This document shows positions 1-8,174 of a stretch of 64,000 bases of DNA, one piece after another. The translations under genes and the position numbers were made by a program. Within the stretch, counting starts at the first letter, position 1; each line of letters starts with the position of its first letter. Origin of the DNA: Burkholderiaceae bacterium (lineage in GTDB: Bacteria > Pseudomonadota > Gammaproteobacteria > Burkholderiales > Burkholderiaceae); the NCBI GenBank assembly GCA_021166835.1, contig JAJPEN010000005.1, positions 1 through 64,000 on the forward strand, written 5' to 3'. Under the pieces are notes generated by a model. That model searched no databases, was not told the DNA's origin, and worked only from the letters and a program-made list of their open reading frames with translations.

Positions 1-3
1 TCT

Positions 4-648
4 TCAGCAGCGCACGTCGCGCAGCTCGATCACCTCGGGGTCGTCGGCGTGCTCGAGCAGCAGCCTGCGCACGCGGTCCTGCCATGCGGCGCGAAAGGCG
101 GCAGTCTCTTCTTCGCTCGCCTCGCCGTGCAGGCAGCGGCCCATCCACAAGGACGTGCGCGGGTCGCCGGCCACGCTCTGCAGGCGCCCGGCGACCTCGA
201 CGCCGACGCCCGGCCGATCGATGCGCGAGAAGCGCATCTCGCCGTCGATAGGCCGGCCGAAGAACAGCCGCTCGCGGCGCCCGAAGCGCCCACCGAGCCC
301 CGGAAACCCGCTGTCCTCGGTCGCTCCGGTGACGAAGGTCGCCACGGCCGCGACGACGCCGGTGACGCCCGCGTCTCGCCGCTCGCGCATCTCCACGCGG
401 ATCTCGCCGCGCCGCGGCAGCTCGTCTCCGTACAATCTGCGCAGCGCAGCGCGCGTCATCAGGAAGGCCGACGCCACCGTCGGACACGAATGACCGGCCA
501 TGCGCACGACGTCTTCGTAGCGATAGCGCAGGCGCCCGCCCTCGACCGCGCCGAGGAATTCCGCGAGCGGATCCTGCATGTCGAGAACGGGGGCCTGGTC
601 GAAGAACGACGGAAAGGACTCGGTGCGGGGCATTTGGGCGACGGACAT
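4..648 (-). CDS. FmdE-like (formylmethanofuran dehydrogenase subunit E family) protein
   Basis: A 214-residue protein. The segment at about residues 50-150 carries the GHSCPT motif followed by a long block ending in GFPGLGG, which matches the FmdE-like fold found in proteins unrelated to methanogenesis; the His and Cys in GHSCP are candidate metal ligands. There is no signal peptide or membrane helix, so it is probably cytoplasmic. It reads away from the tetR-efflux operon across 91 bases that hold a TetR-type palindrome. FmdE-like genes are sometimes found near denitrification accessory genes, and an NnrS operon lies 5 kb away. The biochemical function is unknown; family assignment is fairly secure, role is not. 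Confidence 0.7.
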   Translation of the reverse strand: MSVAQMPRTESFPSFFDQAPVLDMQDPLAEFLGAVEGGRLRYRYEDVVRMAGHSCPTVASAFLMTRAALRRLYGDELPRRGEIRVEMRERRDAGVTGVVAAVATFVTGATEDSGFPGLGGRFGRRERLFFGRPIDGEMRFSRIDRPGVGVEVAGRLQSVAGDPRTSLWMGRCLHGEASEEETAAFRAAWQDRVRRLLLEHADDPEVIELRDVRC

Positions 649-685
649 GACTCGTTCGATCCGGGATTGCGGGTAAAGCTAAAAT

Positions 686-699
686 AGTAACGCGTTACT
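686..699. promoter_or_regulatory. TetR-type operator palindrome
   Basis: A perfect 14-bp palindrome, AGTAACGCGTTACT, lies between the divergent FmdE-like gene and the tetR gene. A -10-like TAAAAT (680-685) abuts it, so a bound repressor would cover the start of rightward transcription. Position and symmetry suggest it is the target of the adjacent TetR protein; this is an inference. Confidence 0.6.
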
Positions 700-739
700 T
701 ACTTACCATTCCAGCCCTGCTGCCATCGTTCCGCACTAC

Positions 740-1375
740 ATGACTGCCCGCGACTCGACCGTCTCGCTGCGCCCGCGCCGGCGGCTTCCCTCGCACGAGC
801 GCCGCGCCGAGATCGTCGCCGCGGTGGTCGAGCTGGCGCGCGAACGCGGGCCCGAAGCGATCACGACGCAGGCGATCGCCGATCGTGTCGCGCTGACCCA
901 CGGCGCTCTCTTCCGGCATTTCGCCGACAAGGAGGCGATCTGGGCCGCCGTCTTCGACTGGGTGCGCAGCGATCTGGGCGCCGCGGTCGATGCCGCTTTC
1001 GCCAGCGGCGGCTCGCCGGTGGAGATCCTCGAGCGCGTCTTCCTCGCGCATGCGCGCTTCGTCGCGCGGCACCCGGGGGCGCCGCGCATCCTCTATCACG
1101 CGCTGCAGGGCGACGAGCACACGCCCATGCACGAACACGTGCACGGGATGGTCGCCGCGTACACGCGGCGCGTCGCCGCCTGCCTGCGCCAGGCGCGCGA
1201 CGCCGGCGCGCTGTCCCCGGCGCTCGATCCGCAGATCGGAGCGACGCTGTTCGTCGCGACGCTGCAGGGCCTGGCGCTGCAGCGCTCGCTGCTGGGCGGC
1301 GAAAGCGGAGTCGTCGACGCGGCCCGCGCGACCTTCTCGCTGCTGCTCGACGGCCTGCGCGGAGTGCGGCGATGA
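740..1375 (+). CDS. TetR/AcrR family transcriptional regulator
   Basis: A 211-residue regulator. The N-terminal helix-turn-helix (about residues 20-65) has the typical TetR segment AITTQAIADRVALTHGALFR followed by HFADKEAIW. The C-terminal half is helical and would bind ligand and form dimers. Its stop overlaps the start of the membrane-fusion gene (ATGA at 1372-1375), so it is the first gene of the efflux operon and probably regulates it and itself through the palindrome at 686-699. The inducer cannot be read from sequence. Confidence 0.93.
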   Translation: MTARDSTVSLRPRRRLPSHERRAEIVAAVVELARERGPEAITTQAIADRVALTHGALFRHFADKEAIWAAVFDWVRSDLGAAVDAAFASGGSPVEILERVFLAHARFVARHPGAPRILYHALQGDEHTPMHEHVHGMVAAYTRRVAACLRQARDAGALSPALDPQIGATLFVATLQGLALQRSLLGGESGVVDAARATFSLLLDGLRGVRR

Positions 1376-2619
1376 ACGCGGCATCGACGGCGCCCGGCGC
1401 GCGGCGACGGTATCTGTGGCGCGCGCTAGGCCTGCTGCTCGCCGTGGTCGCGGCGGCCTACGCATTGCCGCGCCTGCTGTTCGGGCCGGTCGTTCCGGTC
1501 GTTCCGGTCGTGCAGCGCGACTTCGTCCAGTCGGTGGTCGCCAGCGGGCGCGTGCAGACGCCGCATCGCATCGACATCGGCGCGCAGATCACCGGAACGG
1601 TGATCGCCGTGCCGGTGGCCGAGGGCCAGACCGTGCGCGCCGGCCAGGTGCTGGTCGAACTCGATGCCACCGAACTGCGGGCCGCGCTGCAGCAGGCGCT
1701 GACCGCGGTCGCGCAGGCGCAGGCGAAGCTGCGCCAGCTGCACGAGGTGCAGGCGCCGGTCGCCGAGCAGAGCGTACGGCAGGCGCAGACCACGCTCGAA
1801 CACGCCCGCGCGCAGCAGCGGCGCAACGAGGAGCTGTTCGGCAAGGGCTTCATCGGTCAGGCCACGCTCGACGAATCGCGCAAGAACGTCGATCTGGCCG
1901 ACGCGCAGCTGCGCGCCGCACAGCGCCAGCTCGAGTCGGCGCGCGCCGGCGGCAGCGACGTCGCGCTCGCCGAGACCGCGCTGGCGCAGGCGCGCGCGAA
2001 TGCGGACGCGGCACGGGCGCGCCTGTCCTACGCGACGATCGCCGCCCCGGTGGCCGGCACGCTGATCGGGCGCAACGTGGAGCGCGGCGACGTCGTCCAG
2101 CCGGGCAAGGTGCTGATGACGCTGTCGCCGTCGGGCGACACGCAGCTCGTCGTGCAGATCGACGAGAAGAACCTCGCGCTGCTCGCTTCCGGGCAGCACG
2201 CGGTCGCCTCGGCCGACGCCTATCCGCGCAAGCAGTTCGACGCGACGCTCGCCTACATCAATCCGGGTGTGAACGCGCAGACGGGGGCGGTCGAGGTCAA
2301 GCTCGACGTGCCCGATCCCCCGCCCGAGCTGAAGCAGGACATGACCGTCTCGGTGGACATCGAGGTCGCCCGCCGCGGGAACGCCGTGCTGGTGCCGAGC
2401 GACGCGGTGCGCCAGCCGGAGTCCGCGTCCCCCTGGGTGCTGCGCGTGGCCGAGGGACGCGCGCAGCGCGAGCCGGTGCGCATCGGCCTGCGCAGCGGCG
2501 GCTGGTCCGAGGTGCTCGCAGGCCTCGCCCCCGGCGACCTCGTCGTTCCGGCCGGCGTGCCCGACGTCGTCGACGGCATGCGCGTGCGCGCGCGGGTCGA
2601 CGCCACGAGCCCCGAGTGA
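1372..2619 (+). CDS. HlyD/MacA-type periplasmic adaptor subunit of an ABC efflux pump
   Basis: A 415-residue membrane-fusion protein. It has one N-terminal membrane anchor (about residues 17-37), a lipoyl-like half (ARIDIGAQITGTV region), a long Ala/Gln/Arg-rich coiled-coil hairpin (about 95-215), the second lipoyl half (ATIAAPVAGTLIGRNVERGD) and beta-barrel domains. It would bridge the inner-membrane ABC transporter to an outer-membrane channel. No TolC-like gene is nearby, so the channel is probably encoded elsewhere. A threefold 9-bp repeat near 1486-1512 gives the run PVVPVVPVV just after the anchor. Stop and next start overlap (GTGA). Confidence 0.92.
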   Translation: MNAASTAPGARRRYLWRALGLLLAVVAAAYALPRLLFGPVVPVVPVVQRDFVQSVVASGRVQTPHRIDIGAQITGTVIAVPVAEGQTVRAGQVLVELDATELRAALQQALTAVAQAQAKLRQLHEVQAPVAEQSVRQAQTTLEHARAQQRRNEELFGKGFIGQATLDESRKNVDLADAQLRAAQRQLESARAGGSDVALAETALAQARANADAARARLSYATIAAPVAGTLIGRNVERGDVVQPGKVLMTLSPSGDTQLVVQIDEKNLALLASGQHAVASADAYPRKQFDATLAYINPGVNAQTGAVEVKLDVPDPPPELKQDMTVSVDIEVARRGNAVLVPSDAVRQPESASPWVLRVAEGRAQREPVRIGLRSGGWSEVLAGLAPGDLVVPAGVPDVVDGMRVRARVDATSPE

Positions 2620-3899
2620 GCGCCACGAACTCCGCCGCCGCATCCGGCTCCGCGCCGCCGCCTCTGCCGCGCTGGGCGCCCTTCGAATGGATCGTCGCGC
2701 TGCGCTTCCTGCGCGAAGGCCGGATGCAGACCGGCTTCATCGTGACGGGCGTGGCGATCGGCGTCGGCGTCATCGTCTTCATGTCGGCGCTGTTGAGCGG
2801 GCTGCAGTCGAACTTCATCCGCCGGGTGCTCACCGCGCAGCCGCACATCCAGCTGCTGCCGCCGAAGGAAGTCGCGCGCCCGCAGCGTGGCGGCGAAGAC
2901 AACGGCACGCTGCAGCACGGCGCGATCGTCCAGCCGCCGCTGCAGCGACTGAAGTCGATCGACCAGTGGCAGGCGGTCGCCGCGCAGATCCGCGCGATGC
3001 CCGAGGTCGCCACTGTCTCGCCGGAGGCGACCGGCTCGGCGCTCGCCGTGCGCGGCAGCGCGAGTCGCGCGATCTCGGCGATCGGCATCGAGCCCGAGCG
3101 CTATTTCCGCATCGTCGCGATCCCCGAGAAGATCGTGCGCGGCTCGACGCGGCTGGGCGCCACCGACATCCTGATCGGCACCGAGCTGGCCTCCGACCTC
3201 GGCGTGGGCGTCGGCGACAAGCTGCGCGTGTCGGCGGCGCTCGGCGCGAGCACCACGTTGACGGTTGCCGGCATCTTCGACCTCGGCAACAAGGGGGCGA
3301 ACCAGCGCACGACCTACTTGGCGCTGCACACCGCGCAGAGCCTGCTGGGGCTGCCGGGCGGCGTCACCGGGCTCGACGTCACCGTGCACGACGTCTATGC
3401 GGCCGAGCGCATCGCGCAGCGCATCACGGCGGCCACCGGCGTGCAGGCCGACAGCTGGATTCGCACCAACGAGCAGTTCTTCACCGCGATCAACGCGCAG
3501 CAGACGTCGAACACGGTGATCCGCGCCTTCGTCGGGCTGTCGGTCGCCTTCGGCATCGCCAGCGTGCTGGTCGTCTCGGTCGTTCAGCGTTCGCGCGAGA
3601 TCGGCATCCTGCGCGCGATGGGGATCTCGCGCGCGCAGATCCTGCGCCTGTTCCTGCTGCAGGGCAGCCTGCTCGGCCTGTCGGGGTCGCTGGTCGGGTC
3701 GGCGCTCGGCGCGCTCGCGCTCGCGCTGTGGCAGCGCTTCGCGCGCAATGCCGACGGCACGCCGCTGTTCCCGCTGGCCTTCGAGCCGTGGCTGTTCGTC
3801 GCCGCGCTCGTGCTGGCCACGCTGGTCGGGCTGGCGGCGGCGGTGGCGCCGGCGCTGCGCGCCTCGCGCATGGACCCGGTGGTGGCGATCCGTGGCTGA
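2616..3899 (+). CDS. MacB/FtsX-like ABC transporter permease
   Basis: About 427 residues, starting at GTG 2616, which overlaps the stop of the adaptor gene. The topology is that of the MacB/LolE class: one N-terminal membrane segment (about residues 30-55), a large periplasmic domain, and three C-terminal segments with the FtsX-like signature [22 protein letters not shown] cut here to its core [10 protein letters not shown]. The protein ends with the typical [17 protein letters not shown] tail. It would form the membrane part of a tripartite efflux pump with the adaptor and ATPase on either side. Substrate unknown. Confidence 0.92.
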   Translation: MSATNSAAASGSAPPPLPRWAPFEWIVALRFLREGRMQTGFIVTGVAIGVGVIVFMSALLSGLQSNFIRRVLTAQPHIQLLPPKEVARPQRGGEDNGTLQHGAIVQPPLQRLKSIDQWQAVAAQIRAMPEVATVSPEATGSALAVRGSASRAISAIGIEPERYFRIVAIPEKIVRGSTRLGATDILIGTELASDLGVGVGDKLRVSAALGASTTLTVAGIFDLGNKGANQRTTYLALHTAQSLLGLPGGVTGLDVTVHDVYAAERIAQRITAATGVQADSWIRTNEQFFTAINAQQTSNTVIRAFVGLSVAFGIASVLVVSVVQRSREIGILRAMGISRAQILRLFLLQGSLLGLSGSLVGSALGALALALWQRFARNADGTPLFPLAFEPWLFVAALVLATLVGLAAAVAPALRASRMDPVVAIRG

Positions 3900-4605
3900 G
3901 CCGGCCGTCGTCGCACTGCGCGCGGTGCGCAAGTCGTTCAACATCGGCACGCCGGTGCAGACCGAAGTGCTGCACGGCATCGACCTCGAGCTGCATCGCG
4001 GCGAGTTCTGCGCGGTGATGGGGCCGTCGGGCTCGGGCAAGAGCACGCTGCTGAACATCATCGGACTGCTCGACCGGCCGACCAGCGGAACGCTGTCGGT
4101 GTGCGGCGAGGAGACCACCGGCCTGGACGACGCGGCGCTCACGCGGCTGCGCGGGCACAGCATCGGCTTCGTTTTCCAGTACCACCACCTGCTGTCGGCT
4201 TTCAGCGCGCTCGAGAACGTGATGCTGCCGATGCTGGGTGCCGCCGGCCGGCCCGACGCGGCGATGTTCGCGCGCGCCGGACGGCTGCTCGACGAAGTCG
4301 GACTTACGCCGTGGCGCGACAACCCGGCCAACCGGCTTTCGGGCGGCCAGCAGCAGCGGGTGGCGGTGGCGCGTGCGCTGGCGATGAATCCGCCGGTGCT
4401 GCTCGCCGACGAGCCCACCGGCAACCTCGACACGAAGAGCGCGGACGCCGTCTTCGAGCTGCTGCGCAGGGTCAACCGCGAGGAAGGCACGTCGGTGCTG
4501 TTCGTCACCCACAACCCGGAACTCGCTTCGCGCTGCGACAAGACGATCCAGGTCGTCGACGGGGCGATCGTCGGCGCGCGCGAGGCGCCGGGGCGAAGCG
4601 CTTAG
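3892..4605 (+). CDS. MacB/LolD-like ABC transporter ATP-binding protein
   Basis: 237 residues from GTG 3892, overlapping the permease stop by 8 bases. Walker A is GPSGSGKST, the signature is [15 protein letters not shown], and Walker B is [12 protein letters not shown], which is the pattern of the MacB/LolD subfamily. It energises the pump formed with the two upstream genes. A strong hairpin (4609-4642) follows directly, consistent with this being the last gene of the tetR operon. Confidence 0.93.
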   Translation: MAEPAVVALRAVRKSFNIGTPVQTEVLHGIDLELHRGEFCAVMGPSGSGKSTLLNIIGLLDRPTSGTLSVCGEETTGLDDAALTRLRGHSIGFVFQYHHLLSAFSALENVMLPMLGAAGRPDAAMFARAGRLLDEVGLTPWRDNPANRLSGGQQQRVAVARALAMNPPVLLADEPTGNLDTKSADAVFELLRRVNREEGTSVLFVTHNPELASRCDKTIQVVDGAIVGAREAPGRSA

Positions 4606-4608
4606 ACA

Positions 4609-4642
4609 CCATGGTTGCCCGCGTCTTGGCGGGCGACCGTGG
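4609..4642. terminator. Hairpin between convergent genes, probable terminator
   Basis: Two 14-base arms (4609-4622 and 4629-4642) pair with two G-U wobbles around a 6-base loop, four bases after the ATPase stop. There is no T-run, so it is not a classical intrinsic terminator, but in this GC-rich genome it is the best candidate for ending the efflux operon. A smaller GCGCCC/GGGCGC stem lies just beyond, next to the end of the convergent gene. Confidence 0.5.
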
Positions 4643-4688
4643 CGTCCAACACTCCACCCCGAACGCGCGGCGCCCCGCCTTCGGGCGC

Positions 4689-5168
4689 TCAGCGCTCCAC
4701 CAGCAGTCGGCCGATCAGCGCTCCAAGCGACAGGTCTTCCGCCCGGCCAAAAGCATGCAGCCGGACGCGACCGCTGCGGTCGATCACCACCAGCGTGGGC
4801 GTGCCGCGCATTCCGTAGGCGCGCATCGTCACCGGCAGCTCGCCGCCGTCGTCGGCCTGCGCATCGACGCCGACCGGAAAACCGATCCGGTACTCGTGCA
4901 GGAACGCGGCCAGCGCCACCGGGGTCATCGCCTCGTGGTGCTCGAACACGGTGTGCAGGCCGATCACCGCGACGTCGTCGCGCGCGAACTGCCGGTGCAC
5001 CTCCTTCGCCTGCGGGATGCCGTGCGCGACGCAACCCGGACACAGCATCTGGAAGGCGTGCAGCACGACGACGCGGCCGCGCAGCGCGTCGAGCGTGAGC
5101 GGCTGCGGCGTGTTGAACCACTGCGAGACGGACAGCGGCGGCGCCAGGGGGAAAGCTTCGTCGATCAC
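4689..5168 (-). CDS. TlpA/AhpC-like thioredoxin-fold protein
   Basis: 159 residues of thioredoxin fold with the redox motif CPGC (about residues 43-46, in HAFQMLCPGCVAHG) and a cis-Pro segment GTPTLVVID. It lacks a signal peptide or lipobox, so it would be cytoplasmic unless the start is misjudged. GTG at 5168 is the only usual start after an in-frame stop (5184-5186). The FNR-type box (5169-5182) touches this start codon, leaving no visible ribosome-binding site. It diverges from the SBP-permease-ATPase-NnrS operon and may share its regulation. The substrate, a disulfide or peroxide, is unknown. Confidence 0.8.
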   Translation of the reverse strand: MIDEAFPLAPPLSVSQWFNTPQPLTLDALRGRVVVLHAFQMLCPGCVAHGIPQAKEVHRQFARDDVAVIGLHTVFEHHEAMTPVALAAFLHEYRIGFPVGVDAQADDGGELPVTMRAYGMRGTPTLVVIDRSGRVRLHAFGRAEDLSLGALIGRLLVER

Positions 5169-5182
5169 TTGATTCGCATCAA
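5169..5182. promoter_or_regulatory. FNR/DNR/NnrR-type binding site
   Basis: TTGATTCGCATCAA is a perfect match to the TTGAT-N4-ATCAA consensus of FNR/Anr/DNR regulators. The centre is 5175.5. A -10-like TATATC lies at 5203-5208, predicting transcription from about 5215-5217 rightward. That puts the box at about -41.5, the classical class II activator position, for the operon beginning at 5330. Toward the leftward gene the box touches the start codon and could not activate in the usual way. Confidence 0.82.
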
Positions 5183-5329
5183 TCTAGAACAATTATCATT
5201 CGTATATCTTTCCAGCACCATGCGCTTCTCCTTATTCTCCCCGGCAGCGCTGACATTGTTGACCATATCCCTGATCCCGAGCGTGGACGACCCGCCCCGC
5301 CTCGACGCGGTCGTCGGGGGCTTCTGAAG

Positions 5330-6382
5330 ATGCGCGAGTCGCGGCGCGGCTTTCTCGCTTCGGGCGCGGTCGCGCTCGGCGCCGCCTTCGCCGCCCGGCA
5401 TGCGCGCGGCGCCGACTCCGCCCCGGACGCGCGCTCCGCGCGGCTCGCGAAGCTCACCCTCGGCGGCCCGCCGGCCAGCGTGTCGAATCCGCTCGTGCGC
5501 ATGGTCGAGTCCGGCGCGCTCGCCGACCTCGCCGACGAAGCGCGCTTCGTCGGCTGGCGCGACCCGGACCAGCTGCGCGCGATGGCGCTCGAAGGCAAGG
5601 CCGACGTGCTTGCCATGCCGGTGAACGTCGCGGCCAACCTGTACAACCGCGGCGCGAAGCTGCGGCTCGTCAACGTCTCGGTCTGGGGAATCCTCTGGGT
5701 CGTCTCGCGCGATCCGAACGTGCACGCGCTGAAGGATCTCGTCGGCAAGGAGATCGCGATGCCGTTCCGCGGCGACATGCCGGACATCGTCTTCTCGCTG
5801 CTCGCCGAGCGCGAGGGCATCGATCCGCGCAGCGACCTGCGCCTGCGCTACGTCGCCTCGCCGATCGACGCCATGCAGTTGCTGCTGCTGCGTCGCGTCG
5901 ATCACGCGCTGCTCGCCGAGCCCGCCGTTTCGATGGCGCTGCGCAAGTCGGGCTCGTTTCCGGTGAGCCTCGTCGCGCCCGAGCTGTATCGCGCGATCGA
6001 CCTGCAGCAGGAATGGAAGCGAGCTTTCGGCGGCGACGCGCGCATCCCGCAGGCCGGCATCGCGGTGCTCGGCGCGTTGCGCGATCGGCCCGACGCGGTC
6101 GCGCGGATCGCCGCCGCCTACGATAGCGCCCTCCACTGGTGCGAGGCCGACGCGAAGGCCTGCGGCGAAATCGTCTCGAAGCACGTGCCGATGCTGTCGG
6201 CCGAGGCGATCGCCGACGCGATCGGTCACGGTCACATGGACGCGGTTCCCGCGGCTGCCGCGCGCCCGGCGCTCGAATCGCTGTTCCGGCAGCTGCTGCA
6301 GAAGAGCCCCGGCCTGGTCGGCGGCAGGCTGCCGCCCGACGACTTCTACGCTTCGATTCCCGAAGCTCGGGCGAAGACATGA
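5330..6382 (+). CDS. Tat-exported ABC transporter substrate-binding protein (NMT1/TauA-like)
   Basis: 350 residues. The N-terminus has a twin-arginine signal (SRRGFLASG followed by an Ala-rich stretch ending ARGA at about residue 24). The body is the two-lobed periplasmic-binding fold of the nitrate/sulfonate/thiamine-precursor class (LTLGGPPASVSNPLVRMVESG; later FYASIPEA). It is the first gene of an operon with a permease, ATPase and NnrS, behind a perfect FNR-type box, so it is probably made under oxygen limitation or NO. Tat export suggests it folds or binds a cofactor before secretion. The ligand cannot be deduced. Confidence 0.85.
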   Translation: MRESRRGFLASGAVALGAAFAARHARGADSAPDARSARLAKLTLGGPPASVSNPLVRMVESGALADLADEARFVGWRDPDQLRAMALEGKADVLAMPVNVAANLYNRGAKLRLVNVSVWGILWVVSRDPNVHALKDLVGKEIAMPFRGDMPDIVFSLLAEREGIDPRSDLRLRYVASPIDAMQLLLLRRVDHALLAEPAVSMALRKSGSFPVSLVAPELYRAIDLQQEWKRAFGGDARIPQAGIAVLGALRDRPDAVARIAAAYDSALHWCEADAKACGEIVSKHVPMLSAEAIADAIGHGHMDAVPAAAARPALESLFRQLLQKSPGLVGGRLPPDDFYASIPEARAKT

Positions 6383-6430
6383 ACTCGCGAGCGAAGACGT
6401 GAACGCACAAGCGAAGACGTGAACGCGCGA
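6371..6430. repeat. Three tandem 20-bp repeats between SBP and permease genes
   Basis: Units at 6371-6390, 6391-6410 and 6411-6430 share the pattern GCGAAGACGTGAACGCGCGA with one to three differences. The first unit contains the stop codon of the substrate-binding protein gene and the last ends 8 bases before the permease start. The array therefore spans the whole intercistronic gap and looks like a tandem duplication of the gene's 3' end. Confidence 0.85.
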
Positions 6431-6438
6431 GCCCCGCG

Positions 6439-7251
6439 ATGAAATCGTTGCGCGCCGCACTCGCGAAGCTGCCCGCGTATCTGTGGAGCGGGTGGGGAGC
6501 GGTGGCGAGCCTGCTGCTGCTCGTCGCCGCGTGGGAAGCGGTGGCGCAGTTGTACGGCCCGCTCGTGCTGCCCGATCCCCGCTCCGCCTTCGCCACGCTC
6601 GCGCACTCGCTGGCCGCCGGCGACGCGTGGCCCGAGATCGCCGCGACGGCACGCCGCGCGCTGGCCGGCTACGCCTTGTCGGTTGCCGCCGGCAGCACGC
6701 TCGGGCTGCTGGCCGGCGTCTCGATGACCGCGTCGACGATGTCGCGGCCGATCGTCACCGTGCTGCTCGGCACGCCGCCGATCGCCTGGCTGGTACTGGC
6801 GATGCTGTGGTTCGGCGCGAGCGACGGCACGCCGGTATTCACCGTCTTCGTCGCGGCTTTCCCGGTCGTCTTCGTCGGCGCGCTGCAGGGCGCGCGCACA
6901 CTCGACAACCAGCTGAAGACGATGGCGCGCGCCTTCGAGCTGCCGCCGCGGATGATGTTCGTCGACGTCTACCTGCCGCACGTGGTGTCGTACCTGTTTC
7001 CCGCGTGGATCGCAGCGCTCGGCATCTCGTGGAAAGTGGTCGTGATGGCCGAGCTGCTGTCGAGCCCCGACGGCGTCGGCGCCGCGCTCGCCGTGGCGCG
7101 CTCGCAGCTCGACACCGCGGCGACGATGAGCTGGATCGTCGCCGTCGTCGGGCTGCTGCTCGCCGTCGAATACCTGCTGCTCGAGCCGATCAAGCGCGAG
7201 GTCGAGCGATGGCGCGAGCCCGGCGTGGCGGCCGACGGAGCGACGCGGTGA
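6439..7251 (+). CDS. ABC transporter permease (SsuC/TauC-like)
   Basis: 270 residues with about six membrane helices. The cytoplasmic EAA-type loop is present around residues 155-185 (ARAFELPPRMMFVDVYLPHV followed by LGISWKVVVMAELL), which is where the ATPase docks. It belongs to the permease class that serves nitrate, taurine, sulfonate and hydroxymethylpyrimidine importers. It lies between the binding protein and the ATPase and overlaps the ATPase start (GTGA). Confidence 0.88.
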   Translation: MKSLRAALAKLPAYLWSGWGAVASLLLLVAAWEAVAQLYGPLVLPDPRSAFATLAHSLAAGDAWPEIAATARRALAGYALSVAAGSTLGLLAGVSMTASTMSRPIVTVLLGTPPIAWLVLAMLWFGASDGTPVFTVFVAAFPVVFVGALQGARTLDNQLKTMARAFELPPRMMFVDVYLPHVVSYLFPAWIAALGISWKVVVMAELLSSPDGVGAALAVARSQLDTAATMSWIVAVVGLLLAVEYLLLEPIKREVERWREPGVAADGATR

Positions 7252-8174
7252 ACCGGGCGCCCGATCGCAGCGAGTCCGCCGAGGACGCGATGCGCGCGCG
7301 CAGCGCGGCCGCGACCCGTACCGCACTGCCGACGCTGCGTGTGCGCGCGCTGCGTCACTCCTTCGCGCGCGAAACCGTGCTCGACGCAATCGACTTCGAA
7401 CTGCGCGCGGGCGAGATCGTCGCGCTCGTCGGCCCGTCGGGTTGCGGCAAGACGACGCTGCTCAACCTGTGCGCGAAGCTGCTGCACCCGGACGCGGGCA
7501 CGATCGACGACGGCTTCGCCACGCGCGCCTGCATGTTCCAGCAGCCGCGGCTGCTGCCGTGGAAGTCCGCGCTCGACAACGTCGCGCTCGTGCTCGCGGC
7601 GCGCGGCGTCGCGCGCGGCGAGAGCGAGCATCGCGCGCGCGAGATCGGGCTGCGGCTGGGGCTCGCGCATGCCGACTTCGCCAAGTTCCCGCACCAGCTC
7701 TCGGGCGGCATGCAGAGTCGCGTCGCGCTCGCCCCCGCGCTGGTGATCGATCCCGAACTGCTGCTGCTCGACGAGCCGTTCTCGGCGCTCGACATCGGCC
7801 TGCGCGAAGAGATGTACCGGCTGCTGCTCGGGCACCTGGCCGAGCGCCGCGTGGGCGTGCTGATGATCACGCACGATCTCGGCGAGGCGGTACGGCTGTC
7901 CGATCGCGTTCTCGTCATGGCCTCGAAGCCCGGGCGGATCGTCTCGCGCCTGGCCTTCGACGAACCGGCCGCGCAGCGCGACGACGCGTGGATCCACGCG
8001 AGCACGGCGCGGCTGCTCGCGCGGCCGGAGGTGCGCGCGAGCTTCGGGCTGCCGCCGGCGGTCGGCGCGAGCGTCCAGTTGCCGGCTGCGCCCGCCGCTT
8101 GCGCACCGACGCCGGCGATCATCGTCGAAAGCGCGCCGGTCATCCCCTTCGAACGCCGGGCGCCGCGATGCTGA
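7248..8174 (+). CDS. ABC transporter ATP-binding protein (SsuB/TauB-like)
   Basis: About 308 residues from GTG 7248, which overlaps the permease stop; an ATG at 7290 is the alternative. Walker A is GPSGCGKTT, Q-loop MFQQPRLLPW, signature LSGGMQSRVALAPAL (ALAPAL in place of the usual ALARAL), Walker B LLLLDEPFSALD, then the H-loop MITHDL. About 60 residues after the catalytic domain form a Pro/Ala-rich tail. It powers the importer encoded by the two preceding genes and is translationally coupled to nnrS. Confidence 0.88.
   Translation: MNRAPDRSESAEDAMRARSAAATRTALPTLRVRALRHSFARETVLDAIDFELRAGEIVALVGPSGCGKTTLLNLCAKLLHPDAGTIDDGFATRACMFQQPRLLPWKSALDNVALVLAARGVARGESEHRAREIGLRLGLAHADFAKFPHQLSGGMQSRVALAPALVIDPELLLLDEPFSALDIGLREEMYRLLLGHLAERRVGVLMITHDLGEAVRLSDRVLVMASKPGRIVSRLAFDEPAAQRDDAWIHASTARLLARPEVRASFGLPPAVGASVQLPAAPAACAPTPAIIVESAPVIPFERRAPRC

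Noticed and set aside
2253..4541. A 762-codon minus-strand frame opposite the efflux genes
   Set aside because: Low-complexity Arg/Ser-rich translation with no domain, fully antisense to a well-formed adaptor-permease-ATPase operon.
5220..5327. A 35-codon frame (MRFSLFSPAALTLL start) in the leader of the NnrS operon
   Set aside because: It begins only about 3-5 bases after the predicted transcription start and has no ribosome-binding site. It could be a leader peptide, but nothing beyond its open frame supports that.
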